A stretch of 64,000 nt of DNA from CAZBBC01 sp964489835 (GTDB lineage Bacteria; Calditrichota; Calditrichia; JAJRVZ01), in NCBI GenBank assembly GCA_964489835.1, contig CAZBBC010000004.1:1-64000 (forward strand), written 5' to 3'. The position numbers were made by a program, and so were the translations under genes. The notes beneath the pieces are model-generated. The model searched no databases, was not told the DNA's origin, and worked only from the letters and a program-made list of their open reading frames with translations. Position 1 is the stretch's first letter; each line of letters opens with the position of its first letter. Shown here piece by piece: positions 9,397-18,753 of this stretch.

Positions 9397-10149
9397 ATGA
9401 AAGCAATGATTCTTGCCGCCGGTCTTGGTTCACGTCTGAAACCCATCACCGATACAATCCCAAAGCCACTTATTTCTATTGCCGGTAGGCCTCTTCTGTC
9501 CTTTCTGATTGATAAATTAAAATCAGCCGGTGTTGATGAGGTCATCATTAATGTGCATCACCATGCGGGTAAAGTAATGCGATACATAGAAGATAATAAC
9601 AATTTTGGTGTCCGTGTAGAGATTTCGATGGAAAAAAATCTACTTGATACCGGTGGTGGTTTAAAAAAGGCGGCCTGGTTTTTTGATGATGACCAGCCAT
9701 TTATTTTGCATAATGTTGATGTTATTTCTTCGATAGATCTGATTCGGATGCTGGAATTTCACAAAAAAAACGATGCCCTGGTTACTCTAGCAGTAAAAAA
9801 AAGAAAAACCTCCCGTTATTTACTTTTTGGACAGAATAATCAACTGGTAGGCTGGCGATCTACAGATACAGAAAAAACCGAAATTGTAAAAGCGATCGAT
9901 GAACCATTAGAAACCTTATCGTTTCTGGGTATTCATATGATATCACCGGCGATTTTTCCGATTTTGCCAGAGGCAGAAGTTTTTCCCATCATCAAAGCTT
10001 ATCTGGAGTTGGCAAAGAAAGAAAAACGAATTATTGCTTATCAAAGCAAAACGGATTTCTGGCTGGATCTGGGTAGAAAAGAAAATTTACAAGCAGGGAC
10101 CGATTATTTATTATCAAAATTCAAAGATAAAAAAACGATTAAAGAATAG
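9397..10149 (+). CDS. MurU-like nucleotidyltransferase
   Basis: This is a sugar-1-phosphate nucleotidyltransferase with the signature AAGLGSRLKP and the PKPL motif within the first 30 residues, followed by a metal-binding NVDV region. At 250 residues it is short, like MurU, and lacks the acetyltransferase domain of GlmU. Its position directly after the AmgK-like kinase gene suggests that it converts MurNAc-1-phosphate (or a similar sugar phosphate) to the UDP-sugar, so that the two genes form a salvage route bypassing de novo synthesis. The ATG at 9397 follows GAGAAG and sits four bases beyond the kinase stop. Mannose-1-phosphate guanylyltransferase activity is an alternative. Confidence 0.85.
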   Translation: MKAMILAAGLGSRLKPITDTIPKPLISIAGRPLLSFLIDKLKSAGVDEVIINVHHHAGKVMRYIEDNNNFGVRVEISMEKNLLDTGGGLKKAAWFFDDDQPFILHNVDVISSIDLIRMLEFHKKNDALVTLAVKKRKTSRYLLFGQNNQLVGWRSTDTEKTEIVKAIDEPLETLSFLGIHMISPAIFPILPEAEVFPIIKAYLELAKKEKRIIAYQSKTDFWLDLGRKENLQAGTDYLLSKFKDKKTIKE

Positions 10150-10188
10150 CATCTAACAATATGGATAAGATCTCAAAGGATTGTGCTA

Positions 10189-11124
10189 ATGCAAAATAAG
10201 TATAAGATTGGACATTTTACGGATAAAGAAAATATTACAGGTTGTACGGTGATTCTCTGTCCCCCCGATACCGTCGCCTCCTGTTATATTCCCGGCGCAT
10301 CACCCGGTTCCCGCGAGACGGCTCTTCTTGCGCCACAACGAAAAATTAGTCATATTCAGGCGTTATTTCTTACCGGTGGCAGTGCCTATGGGCTAAATGC
10401 TGCCGCTGGAGTCGTTAACTTTCTTGAGGAAAATAACCAGGGGTATGAAACCAGTTTCGGTGTTGTGCCCATTGTACCAGCTGCGGTTATATTCGACTTA
10501 AATATCGGTAATCCCCTGGTTAGACCAACAGCGGAGAATGCTTACGAGGCGTGTCGAAAAGCAAGTGATAAATTTAATGATCAGGGATCTATCGGTGCCG
10601 GCACTGGTGCAACTGTAGGAAAGTGGTCTGGTCTTTCAGGAGCAATGAAAGGTGGTCTGGGGATTGCAACAGTTACTATGGATCGTATATTTGTACGGGC
10701 AGTTACGATAATAAATCCGGTCGGTGATATTGTCGATGTCAAGGGAAAAATTATTGCCGGAGCCCTCGGCAGTAAGGGTGAATTTATTGCAGAAAAAAAT
10801 ATCTCCCGTCGGTGGCAACAACCACAGATGGGATTGACGGAAAATACAATTTTATGTGCCTTGCTAACAAATGCGAAACTATTAAAGCTGGAGACCAACA
10901 TTCTTTCCCGGCGGGCACAAAATGGTCTGGCCCGGGCAGTGGTTCCTGCCTCAACAAGCTATGACGGTGATATTATCTTTTCCCTGGCCAGCGGTCAGGA
11001 AGAGGTCAATACAGAAGTAATTTATGAAATGGCAACCGAGGTATTACGTCAGTCAATTATTTCCGGGGTAACCAATGCTGAAAGTCTGGGAGGATATCCC
11101 GCAGTAAAAGACCGGTTAAAATAA
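10189..11124 (+). CDS. P1/S58 (DmpA-like) aminopeptidase
   Basis: This is a peptidase family S58 protein, an N-terminal-nucleophile-type hydrolase related to D-aminopeptidase DmpA and beta-peptidyl aminopeptidases. Family segments are GSAYGLNAAAGV, GSIGAGTGATVGKW, an LLTNAKL segment and NGLARAVVP with DGDIIFSLASG. These enzymes normally self-cleave into two chains before a Ser/Thr; I cannot fix the cleavage site with certainty. The ATG at 10189 has AAGGA at 10176-10180. No signal peptide is present, so it is likely cytoplasmic. Its placement after a cell-wall salvage pair could mean turnover of D-amino-acid peptides, but that is inference. Confidence 0.85.
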   Translation: MQNKYKIGHFTDKENITGCTVILCPPDTVASCYIPGASPGSRETALLAPQRKISHIQALFLTGGSAYGLNAAAGVVNFLEENNQGYETSFGVVPIVPAAVIFDLNIGNPLVRPTAENAYEACRKASDKFNDQGSIGAGTGATVGKWSGLSGAMKGGLGIATVTMDRIFVRAVTIINPVGDIVDVKGKIIAGALGSKGEFIAEKNISRRWQQPQMGLTENTILCALLTNAKLLKLETNILSRRAQNGLARAVVPASTSYDGDIIFSLASGQEEVNTEVIYEMATEVLRQSIISGVTNAESLGGYPAVKDRLK

Positions 11125-11167
11125 TCAACGGTATTTAATATTCCAATAAACATTATCTAACCAATTA

Positions 11168-11761
11168 ATGCAAATAATACAATCATTCCTGGAAATATTC
11201 CGGGTGATAAATATGCAAATATTCATTGTATCCGTGTTGTTCTTTTTTATCGGGTATGCTTTTGCGCCCACAGCATACTATAAAAAGATAAAATGGCTCA
11301 CAGCCTATCCTCTTTATATCATAAAACTGATGGATCAGTTTTTTAAAAAGCAACATCATCCACTAAAAATCTTTATAATTCTTTTTTCTCTGAATGTGAC
11401 TTCGCTTTTACTAAACTTATTATCTGCCTGGGGTGTAGTATTACCATTGATATTTGTTTTATATATGGGCATCAATATCGGTATTGTCATGTATCACAGT
11501 CTTGAAGGGCGTTTCTATTATTTGGGTTTGTTAAACCCGGTGGCAATACTTGAGTTACCGGCTGCCTGGTTGAGTATTACTATGGCTGCTCAATTCAGCA
11601 TGACCCATTTTTTCCGGGTGACGTATCTCCCGGTGGTTGAGTTTTGTCACTATATGAAATATTATCTATTTACGGTCGTACCATTATTATTGATTGCCGG
11701 GATCTTAGAAACTATTTTAATTGTGGTTGCAGTAAAAAAAAGTAGTAATACAGAAAACTAG
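11168..11761 (+). CDS. SpoIIM-like (DUF95) integral membrane protein
   Basis: This small membrane protein has about five hydrophobic helices. The segment GLLNPVAILELPAAWLSIT matches the conserved core of the stage II sporulation protein M/DUF95 family, members of which occur widely in non-sporulating bacteria. The function outside sporulation is unknown. The ATG at 11168 has no clear ribosome binding site; an internal ATG at 11213 (MQIFIVSV) with GGGTGAT upstream is a plausible alternative start. The stop overlaps by four bases the stop of the convergent ABC permease gene. The family assignment rests on one motif plus topology. Confidence 0.6.
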   Translation: MQIIQSFLEIFRVINMQIFIVSVLFFFIGYAFAPTAYYKKIKWLTAYPLYIIKLMDQFFKKQHHPLKIFIILFSLNVTSLLLNLLSAWGVVLPLIFVLYMGINIGIVMYHSLEGRFYYLGLLNPVAILELPAAWLSITMAAQFSMTHFFRVTYLPVVEFCHYMKYYLFTVVPLLLIAGILETILIVVAVKKSSNTEN

Positions 11762-13260
11762 CTGGATCGTAAGAGAAGAAAAATATCGCGGACAGTAAAT
11801 TTTTTACCGTACATCAAAATACCCATTCTGAAAATTTTAGCTGCAATAAACACCATACCAATAATCGATATGATCAGTATAATACTGGTAATATAAACAT
11901 CGGATGAGAGAGGAATTCCGTATTGAGATATTTTCAAAATCATAAAATAGGGTGTCAGTAAAGGGATATAGCTCAAAAATGTGATGATCGATGAATTTGG
12001 TTCTTTAAGAAACAAAAAGACCAGTAATACCGGAATTATTGCGATGGTCCGTAAAATGATATTCACCTGTTGTGCTTCCTGTTCGGTGGAAAAGATTGCC
12101 CCAATAGCAACAAATATGGCAGCATACAGAAGATAACCGAGGGAAAAATAATGTAAAAAGTAGAAAGCATTTTCTACATTCAGATAGGAAATACCCGCTG
12201 CCTGGAACAGATTGAAAAACACAAATATCGCGGCAATACCCAACCAGATTAAGACCTGCATCAATCCGAGAAATCCTAATCCAAATATCTTACCTGCCAT
12301 GATTTGGAGACTACTTGCATAGCTGAGTAATATTTCGATGACCCGATTCGTTTTTTCCGAGAGAACGCTGCTGAACAAGAATCCTCCGGAGGTAAATATG
12401 GCCATAAAGAGAAGTACAACCCCGATAACCGCCCCGTAAAATTCAATATAAAAATCCCATTCAGTCGGACCCTGAGCACGTAACTGAAATTTCTTTAATT
12501 TTGCTGGCTTTAACCATTGTGATATTTGCTTGGAATTAATATTGGCCTCTTCAAGTCGGGATTTAATAATAACTTCATTGATGATCTTCTGCATTCTCTC
12601 TGATTCCAGCAGTTCACCGGGATTCAGGGAATGATATTCAATACCCCGGATCCCATAGATGTTATTTGGAAAAACAAGATAGGCATTTAATACTTTTTGA
12701 AGTAAAAGAGAATCGGCAGCCAGCCGGGCTTCTCTCTCAAAAATAGAGTCCAATTGATGTTTATAATAGTTATAATCGATTTCTGTTATTTCCTTAAACT
12801 CGCGGGTAGTAATTAGTTCGTCATACGACTTCTGCAGATAATATTGTTTGTTTTTGATCGTTTCACTTCTGTAATATCTTTCTCTTTTGTCCTTTAGTTC
12901 ACTGTAGGCGGCTGCCAACGAATCCAGTTGTTTGGAGACCTCCTGAAAATCATTATAAGCGGCCTTATAGGAGAGGGAACTTTCGACCGATATCGGTAAA
13001 GTAATGTATTCCGGTGATCCGGCTTCCAGCTGATAATTGCTATTCAGGTGATTCTGTAATTTTTCAAAAAGGTCTTCTTCATTTAGATTTATAACACCAA
13101 TTAATTTGGTTGAAATCGTCTCTTCGTAGGTAATAAAAAAAACAGGCAGTGTGATCAAAAGAGAAAATAAAATCGGTAGTATAAACGTCGAAAATAGAAA
13201 GGAGCGGGTTTTAAATCGTGTTAGGAACTCCCAGCGGGCAATGTAAAAGATAATTCTCAT
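11758..13260 (-). CDS. NatB-like ABC-2 exporter permease
   Basis: This is the membrane subunit of an ABC-2 type exporter resembling NatB. One N-terminal helix near residues 20-45 (FSTFILPILFSLLITLPV) is followed by a large extracytoplasmic region with charged coiled-coil character (about 100-200), then five or six helices from about residue 275 onward. The motif LSEKTNRVIEILLSYASS is typical of the NatB/YhaP group. It follows the ATPase gene by six bases on the same strand. In characterised members the pair extrudes Na+ or other compounds; the substrate here is unknown. At 500 residues it is longer than B. subtilis NatB, chiefly through the extracytoplasmic insertion. Confidence 0.85.
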   Translation of the reverse strand: MRIIFYIARWEFLTRFKTRSFLFSTFILPILFSLLITLPVFFITYEETISTKLIGVINLNEEDLFEKLQNHLNSNYQLEAGSPEYITLPISVESSLSYKAAYNDFQEVSKQLDSLAAAYSELKDKRERYYRSETIKNKQYYLQKSYDELITTREFKEITEIDYNYYKHQLDSIFEREARLAADSLLLQKVLNAYLVFPNNIYGIRGIEYHSLNPGELLESERMQKIINEVIIKSRLEEANINSKQISQWLKPAKLKKFQLRAQGPTEWDFYIEFYGAVIGVVLLFMAIFTSGGFLFSSVLSEKTNRVIEILLSYASSLQIMAGKIFGLGFLGLMQVLIWLGIAAIFVFFNLFQAAGISYLNVENAFYFLHYFSLGYLLYAAIFVAIGAIFSTEQEAQQVNIILRTIAIIPVLLVFLFLKEPNSSIITFLSYIPLLTPYFMILKISQYGIPLSSDVYITSIILIISIIGMVFIAAKIFRMGILMYGKKFTVRDIFLLLRSS

Positions 13261-13266
13261 GGACTG

Positions 13267-14172
13267 TTATTTCTTCTTTGAATCGTTCTGTATTAATTTG
13301 ATAAAAATGTCGTTTAAAGAAGGTTCCACCTGAATAAATTTGGAAATGGTTAATTTCTCAAATAGTGCTCGAATAATCTTTTGTTTATTTAGATCTGCGT
13401 TGTTAATTGATATTTTACAGCTCTGATTATGCTCTTCGAGGATTTTTATATCTTTAAAATCCTTTATCCCGGCAATACTGTCTTCAGTTTCAATATAATA
13501 AGCATCTTCCTTAAAACGGGACTTAATCTCCTTGATCGTCCCATCCAGGATCATTTTGCCCTGATTGATCAGATAAATATGATCGGCGATTTTCTCGATT
13601 TCTGACATTTGATGGGTGGAAATGAGAATAATTTTTTTTTCTTGTTGGTTCTGCGAAATAATGTCCCGCAAAACCATTTGATTGACCGGATCCAGACCTA
13701 CAAAAGGCTCATCAAGTATTAGAATTTCAGGATTATGCAACATTGCGATAATGAATTGTATTTTTTGTTGCATTCCTTTTGAAAGCTCGCTTACTTTTTT
13801 TCGGGTATAATCAATCAATCCCATTTTGTCGAGATACCTAATAGCTTCAACTTCTGCGCGATGCCTGGAGAGGCGGTTTAAAATACCCATATATATAAGT
13901 AAATCAAGTACTTTTGATCGTTGGTAGAGCCCTCGTTCTTCGGGTAAATACCCAAATAAATTCCGTCGCAATTTCACCCGGGATTGACCCTGATACAGGA
14001 TTTCTCCACGGTCTGGTTTTAAAATTTGCATAATGATCCGCAATGTCGTGGTTTTTCCGGCACCGTTTGGACCAAGAAGACCAAATATTTCTCCCGGTTT
14101 AACCTTGAAAGATATACCGTCCAGGGCTTGTGTTTTTTCGAAAGATTTCGCCAGGTCTATGACTTCAAGCAT
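13267..14172 (-). CDS. NatA-like ABC transporter ATPase
   Basis: This is the nucleotide-binding subunit for the adjacent NatB-like permease. Walker A GPNGAGKTT is at about residues 34-42, the signature reads LSKGMQQK, Walker B LILDEPFVGLD, and the switch His is in STHQMSE. The C-terminal 80 residues after the ATPase core resemble the DUF4162 extension common in NatA-type proteins, ending with the VEPSLNDIFI motif. The start ATG has GGAAAG upstream. It is downstream of the YigZ-like gene by 39 bases, so it may be read in the same transcript as the lysine genes. Confidence 0.9.
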   Translation of the reverse strand: MLEVIDLAKSFEKTQALDGISFKVKPGEIFGLLGPNGAGKTTTLRIIMQILKPDRGEILYQGQSRVKLRRNLFGYLPEERGLYQRSKVLDLLIYMGILNRLSRHRAEVEAIRYLDKMGLIDYTRKKVSELSKGMQQKIQFIIAMLHNPEILILDEPFVGLDPVNQMVLRDIISQNQQEKKIILISTHQMSEIEKIADHIYLINQGKMILDGTIKEIKSRFKEDAYYIETEDSIAGIKDFKDIKILEEHNQSCKISINNADLNKQKIIRALFEKLTISKFIQVEPSLNDIFIKLIQNDSKKK

Positions 14173-14211
14173 TTATACTTTCCATTATGGCTGAAAGACG
14201 TCAGGGCTGCT

Positions 14212-14820
14212 TTAAAATTCTTTATCTATGATAATTATTCCATTGCCGGAATTAACTTCGATCTCTTCTATAAATTTTGCATATTTAGTGACAGGAATTT
14301 GCACACAAAAAATAATTTTTTCAGTATATTCTGTTTTTCCGATAATACCTTTGTATTGATTAATGCGATCAATGAGGTAGTTCAGTTTATCGTAGTTGAA
14401 CTCAACTGTAAGGGTATTATATCTGGTTTTTACTACAATCTTAGTTTTACTAAGAACCTCCCTGGCGGCGTCTGAATAAGCATGACTCAATCCACCTGTA
14501 CCTAATTTGGTTCCTCCAAAATAGCGGGTTACAATGATAATGGTCTGAATGAGACCATTGGTTTCTAAAATCTGATAGATTGGTTTCCCTGCGGTACCAG
14601 ATGGTTCTCCATCATCTGAATAACGAAATTCGTCCGGAGAAAAACGATAAGCAAAGCAGTTATGCGTCGCATCATGATATTTTCTTTTTATATTTGAGTA
14701 TACAGACTCCGCCTGTCCTTTATTTAAAACATGAAACACATGGCCAATAAATTTTGAGCCCTTAACTTTAATCTCCGAGGAAAAAGGCTGACTCGAAACG
14801 GTTAAATAGTTATCTTCCAT
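14212..14820 (-). CDS. YigZ/IMPACT family protein
   Basis: This is a UPF0029 (Impact N-terminal) family protein of about 202 residues. Key segments are SKFIGHVFHV, DATHNCFAYRF, DDGEPSGTAGKPI and VTRYFGGTKLGTGGL, which are diagnostic for YigZ. A C-terminal DUF1949-like domain follows. I chose the ATG at 14820 (MEDNYLTV) because AGG is well placed upstream; the longer reading from 14847 lacks this. The family is thought to act in translation or proline peptide-related regulation, but its molecular role is not established. It lies 63 bases downstream of dapD. Confidence 0.9.
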   Translation of the reverse strand: MEDNYLTVSSQPFSSEIKVKGSKFIGHVFHVLNKGQAESVYSNIKRKYHDATHNCFAYRFSPDEFRYSDDGEPSGTAGKPIYQILETNGLIQTIIIVTRYFGGTKLGTGGLSHAYSDAAREVLSKTKIVVKTRYNTLTVEFNYDKLNYLIDRINQYKGIIGKTEYTEKIIFCVQIPVTKYAKFIEEIEVNSGNGIIIIDKEF

Positions 14821-14883
14821 ATCATTACCTATTTTATAACTTACCATATTCTAGTCGTATTATAAAATTACTGATTGTATCTT

Positions 14884-15717
14884 TTAACGCAACCATTTTT
14901 CCAATTCTACAGATTGATCTGTTTTTTTATCTCGGTATTTTACAATTATCGGGGTTGTAATCGCCAGGCCTTTTTTCTTCCCCCAGTTATCTTCAATTTG
15001 ACGACTACCAGGCACAACGACGGCCCCCATGGGAATCTCCAATGGTAATTCTTTATTCTTGCGATAGATTCTTTTTTTTACTAAATCATAAACCGGTGTG
15101 CTGCCGGTAATGATTGTTCCTGATGCAATGACTGCTTTTTCGTGTATTATTACACCTTCATAAATACCACAATTTCCCCCGATTAAAACATCGTCTTCAA
15201 TTATTACAGGTAATGCACCGATGGGCTCTAAAACTCCTCCAATTTGAGCAGCTGCGCTAACATGTACACCCTTACCAATCTGAGCACACGAACCAACAAG
15301 TGCATGGGAATCGATCATAGTTCCGGCGCCCACATAGGCACCTACATTGATATACATTGGAGGCATGCACACAACGCCAGGACTAATAAAACAACCGTCT
15401 CTGACGGAAGAACCACCCGGTACAATCCTTATATTATCTGATAGGGAAATTTTTTTAAGTGGATATGTACTTTTATCATAAAAAGTAAATTGATCGTTAA
15501 TGGAATAATTATGAAACCCGCCGATACGAAAACCGAGTAAAATTCCTTTTTTGACCCAGTTATTTACGATCCATTTATCGTTTTTTTTCTCAGCAATTCT
15601 TATAACACCGCTGTTAAGAGCTTCTTTGAATTGAGAGAAATATTCATAAAACTTTTTGTCGTATTTTTTCTGAGGCGATTTTGAATATAATTCTTCAATC
15701 AAATCTTTTAATTTCAT
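14884..15717 (-). CDS. dapD: Tetrahydrodipicolinate N-succinyltransferase
   Basis: DapD transfers a succinyl group from succinyl-CoA to tetrahydrodipicolinate in the succinylase branch of diaminopimelate/lysine synthesis. The protein has 277 residues, the usual length. It shows the left-handed beta-helix hexapeptide pattern in the middle (GAYVGAGTMIDSHALVGSCA) and the family signature VIIEDDVLIGGNCGIYEG. It lies 14 bases after dapA and presumably belongs to the same transcript as lysC-dapB-dapA. Its presence implies a succinylase pathway with DapC/DapE encoded elsewhere. Confidence 0.95.
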   Translation of the reverse strand: MKLKDLIEELYSKSPQKKYDKKFYEYFSQFKEALNSGVIRIAEKKNDKWIVNNWVKKGILLGFRIGGFHNYSINDQFTFYDKSTYPLKKISLSDNIRIVPGGSSVRDGCFISPGVVCMPPMYINVGAYVGAGTMIDSHALVGSCAQIGKGVHVSAAAQIGGVLEPIGALPVIIEDDVLIGGNCGIYEGVIIHEKAVIASGTIITGSTPVYDLVKKRIYRKNKELPLEIPMGAVVVPGSRQIEDNWGKKKGLAITTPIIVKYRDKKTDQSVELEKWLR

Positions 15718-15731
15718 ATGGTGACTATTTC

Positions 15732-16631
15732 TTAATGAGAATTGACAAGATTTAACTTTATGAGTTCTTCTTTGAGCAACTGTTTGTTTTTTTCTTTTAT
15801 TTTAATTAGTGGCAGGCGACAGGTATCTTCCATCAATCCCATTAAAGATAAGGCAGCTTTTACGGGAATTGGATTGGTTTCAATAAAATTAAGAGTCATG
15901 AGTTTAAATATATTATGCTGAATTTTTTGTGCCTCATCGTATTTTGATTCCAAACAGAGGTGTACAAGTTTGGTCATTAAAAAGGGTACTTCATTTGCAA
16001 CAACGGATATTAAACCCCTACCTCCCAGCGATAAAATAGGTATTGTCGCGATATCATCACCAGATAATATTATAAAATTTTCAGGTACTTTAACAGCTAG
16101 CTCAGAAATCTGACCGATATTTCCTGAAGCTTCTTTTATCGCAACTATATTTTTCAGATCGCTAAGTTTGACCACGGTATCCGGTAAGATATTTACTGAT
16201 GTGCGACCAGGTACATTGTAAATTATAATAACGGTATCAACCGATTTAGCAATAGCCTCGTAGTGTGCCACAAGACCATCTTGGGTAGGTTTGTTATAAT
16301 AAGGTGTGACAGATAAAATCCCATTTACTCCCAGATCGGCTACGCCTTTAGCCAATTCAATAACTTTAGAGGTATTATTACCTCCTGCGCCGGCAATAAC
16401 CGGGACTTTTCCGTCAGCTTGTTTCATTACTATTTTAACAACTCTTAGATGTTCTTCCTCCGTTAAGGTCGTACTTTCACCTGTTGTCCCGCAGGGTACT
16501 AAAAAGTCAATCCCGTTTTCAATTTGATAATCTACTAATCTTTTTAATGAATCTTCATCAATTTGCCCATTTGCTTGAAACGGGGTAACTAATGCTGTGC
16601 CACATCCATAGAGTTCTTTTAAATATTGCAT
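15732..16631 (-). CDS. dapA: 4-hydroxy-tetrahydrodipicolinate synthase
   Basis: DapA condenses pyruvate with aspartate semialdehyde, the first committed step of diaminopimelate synthesis. It is a TIM-barrel Schiff-base enzyme. GTALVTPF lies at the start, PCGTTGEST carries the substrate Thr pair, YNVPGRT holds the catalytic Tyr, and VAIKEASGN holds the Schiff-base Lys. The ATG at 16631 (MQYLKELYG) follows AGGAG with good spacing; the longer reading to 16655 is rejected. At 299 residues it is of normal length. It is 38 bases downstream of dapB. Confidence 0.96.
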   Translation of the reverse strand: MQYLKELYGCGTALVTPFQANGQIDEDSLKRLVDYQIENGIDFLVPCGTTGESTTLTEEEHLRVVKIVMKQADGKVPVIAGAGGNNTSKVIELAKGVADLGVNGILSVTPYYNKPTQDGLVAHYEAIAKSVDTVIIIYNVPGRTSVNILPDTVVKLSDLKNIVAIKEASGNIGQISELAVKVPENFIILSGDDIATIPILSLGGRGLISVVANEVPFLMTKLVHLCLESKYDEAQKIQHNIFKLMTLNFIETNPIPVKAALSLMGLMEDTCRLPLIKIKEKNKQLLKEELIKLNLVNSH

Positions 16632-16669
16632 CTTTAACTCCTGTTTATATAACAAAGAAACCCGGGAGT

Positions 16670-17374
16670 TTATTTTTTAGCAATTATGTCGTCCAAAACA
16701 TCCTTAAATTCATAAAATCCTTTTTTATTATGAATCCACTTAGCGGCCCAAAAAGTTCCTTCTGCAAAGCCATGACGACTTCTTGCTATATGTTCAATTC
16801 TCATGGAGTCATCAACCGAGTCAAAATTGACAATATGAGTCCCGGGTCCATAACCCGCCCGGATACTATTTACATGAATCTCTCTATTTAAATATTTCTC
16901 TTCCATAATTTTTTTAATTACTATTGCTGTGCCAGAGGGAATATCCTTTTTCATTTTATGATGGTTTTCCTCAATATAAGAATCATAGTCCTCAAATGCT
17001 GCAAAAAGCCCCGATGCATAGTCTACAATTTTAAACATCAAATTTATACCTAGTGAAAAATTAGTTCCGTATATTAATCCTACATCAGCTGCTTTTACCA
17101 AAGATTTTATGTCTTCCATTCGATCATACCATCCTGTTGTGCCAACAACCATATTCTTAGATAATTTTGCTCCGATCCTAATATTATCTACTACTGATGA
17201 TGGTGTTGAGAAATCTATAAGTATATTAACATCTTTCAACAAAGTACGATGCTCTTCGGTATCTTTTAAAAGGTTAAATTCATCAAAATGGGCAATTACT
17301 TCTACTTGATGTGTCGGAGCAATCGCTTCAATCATTTGCCCCATTTTTCCATAACCTATCAAAGCTATTTTCAT
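16670..17374 (-). CDS. dapB: 4-hydroxy-tetrahydrodipicolinate reductase
   Basis: DapB reduces the DapA product with NAD(P)H to tetrahydrodipicolinate. The N-terminal nucleotide-binding motif is GYGKMGQ, and the catalytic region reads EENHHKMKKDIPSGTA, with the His pair and Lys of the family. At 234 residues it is shorter than the E. coli enzyme (273), like the compact forms found in Bacteroidota. The ATG overlaps the aspartate kinase stop codon by four bases (ATGA), so the two are probably co-translated. Confidence 0.95.
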   Translation of the reverse strand: MKIALIGYGKMGQMIEAIAPTHQVEVIAHFDEFNLLKDTEEHRTLLKDVNILIDFSTPSSVVDNIRIGAKLSKNMVVGTTGWYDRMEDIKSLVKAADVGLIYGTNFSLGINLMFKIVDYASGLFAAFEDYDSYIEENHHKMKKDIPSGTAIVIKKIMEEKYLNREIHVNSIRAGYGPGTHIVNFDSVDDSMRIEHIARSRHGFAEGTFWAAKWIHNKKGFYEFKDVLDDIIAKK

Positions 17375-18741
17375 TGTAATTTATCCTCGATACTAGGAAT
17401 TTCAAAAAAATAATTATGAATTTCTCTCATATATTTATGCGCTACTTTTTCGTTAACCAGATAAGTAATACTATTATCAGAAAGAATAGAGCGTATTAAT
17501 TTGCTCCTAGTATTATCCAATAATTTTTCAACCTGTCTGGCATAAAAAGTATTATTACCGATACCAGCGCCGACTAAGGAAATCGTTGCCATTTTATTTT
17601 TTATCTTTAAATCTGCAAATGCTGAACAATCTTTTTCAAATAATTTGAGATTAGCAGAAGTTATAATGATAAATATCAACGTCGTCTCAGTACCTTGAAT
17701 GAGTAAAGGAGCCAATGAATATTTTTTTAAAGTCTCGAACACCTGAAATTGAAAATCAATCGAATTAATTAATTCTTTTGATTTAACAGTTACTTCAGAT
17801 AAAGAATTTCTTCCGGTTACAGATTTGGGTGTTGATTTTGGTAAGGCAGTTTTGAGAATTTTGGTTCCATCTGCAAGTGGAGCATTAAAATTTTTAAGTA
17901 CGACCGGAATATTTTTTAAATGGGCGAGTTCTATAGTTCCTGGATATATTATCTTAGCACCACATATCGACAGTTCTGCGGTTTCATCATAAGACATGTT
18001 CTTAACGACGAAAGCGTTTTTTACTATATCTGGATCTGCAGTCATAATTCCGGGAACGTCTTTCCATATCTGAATTTCTGAAACGCCTAAAGCAACGCCC
18101 ATAAAAACCGCAGAATAGTCTGAACCCTCAAAACCTAAAGTTGTTGTTTCACCGGATATTGTTGAGCCAATATATCCCTGAATTACTGGTAAAGAATTGG
18201 ATTTTAAAACCGGCTTAATATATTCATTAATTTTAGAATTACTGATACTTTTTTGAGGATGAGCTTGCGTAAAATACTCATCGGTTATAAGGCAAATACG
18301 AGCATCTAATAAAATTGCTTTTATTTTTCTTTGATTGAAAGCAGCGGTTAAAATTGTAGTGGAAAACAATTCCCCAAAGGACAAAACCTTGTCCTGTAAA
18401 AACGGACTTAGCTGCCCTCTGGCGGCAATCATTTCTAAGAGTTCTTCAAGTTCAGAAAAATGATCATCCAGTTTTTTTAAAGTAGATTTATCTTCTTTTA
18501 TACCAAGATCAGAGCAGATGTCGAAATGATACTCTTGGATATTCGACAATTTATTAAAGGCATCTTGAGTATTTTTATTAGCAGCAGATTCTGCTGCGTT
18601 TAAAATATTTCGCGTAGTCTTACCGATCGCCGAAATAACCAGCAAAGGATTTAAATGAAGATTTTTGATTATTATTTCAACTACATTTTTTATGGAAGCA
18701 GCATTTACTAATGAGCTGCCCCCAAACTTCATTACGATCAT
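17371..18741 (-). CDS. lysC: Aspartate kinase
   Basis: This enzyme phosphorylates aspartate at the head of the lysine/threonine/methionine pathways. It has KFGGSSL at the N-terminus, TTLGFEGSDYSA in the kinase domain, and two C-terminal ACT-like domains from about residue 310, which are expected to mediate amino acid feedback. It is monofunctional, with no homoserine dehydrogenase domain. Start options are GTG 18753, ATG 18741 and ATG 18732; I take 18741 (MIVMKFGG), though none has a strong ribosome binding site. It is the first gene of the lysC-dapB-dapA-dapD string, which suggests lysine-dedicated regulation. Confidence 0.92.
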   Translation of the reverse strand: MIVMKFGGSSLVNAASIKNVVEIIIKNLHLNPLLVISAIGKTTRNILNAAESAANKNTQDAFNKLSNIQEYHFDICSDLGIKEDKSTLKKLDDHFSELEELLEMIAARGQLSPFLQDKVLSFGELFSTTILTAAFNQRKIKAILLDARICLITDEYFTQAHPQKSISNSKINEYIKPVLKSNSLPVIQGYIGSTISGETTTLGFEGSDYSAVFMGVALGVSEIQIWKDVPGIMTADPDIVKNAFVVKNMSYDETAELSICGAKIIYPGTIELAHLKNIPVVLKNFNAPLADGTKILKTALPKSTPKSVTGRNSLSEVTVKSKELINSIDFQFQVFETLKKYSLAPLLIQGTETTLIFIIITSANLKLFEKDCSAFADLKIKNKMATISLVGAGIGNNTFYARQVEKLLDNTRSKLIRSILSDNSITYLVNEKVAHKYMREIHNYFFEIPSIEDKLQ

Positions 18742-18753
18742 GTTTTCTAACAC

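Noticed and set aside
14026..14475. 149-codon plus-strand reading
   Set aside because: It spans the antisense of two well-supported genes (NatA and YigZ) and has a random aromatic-rich composition.
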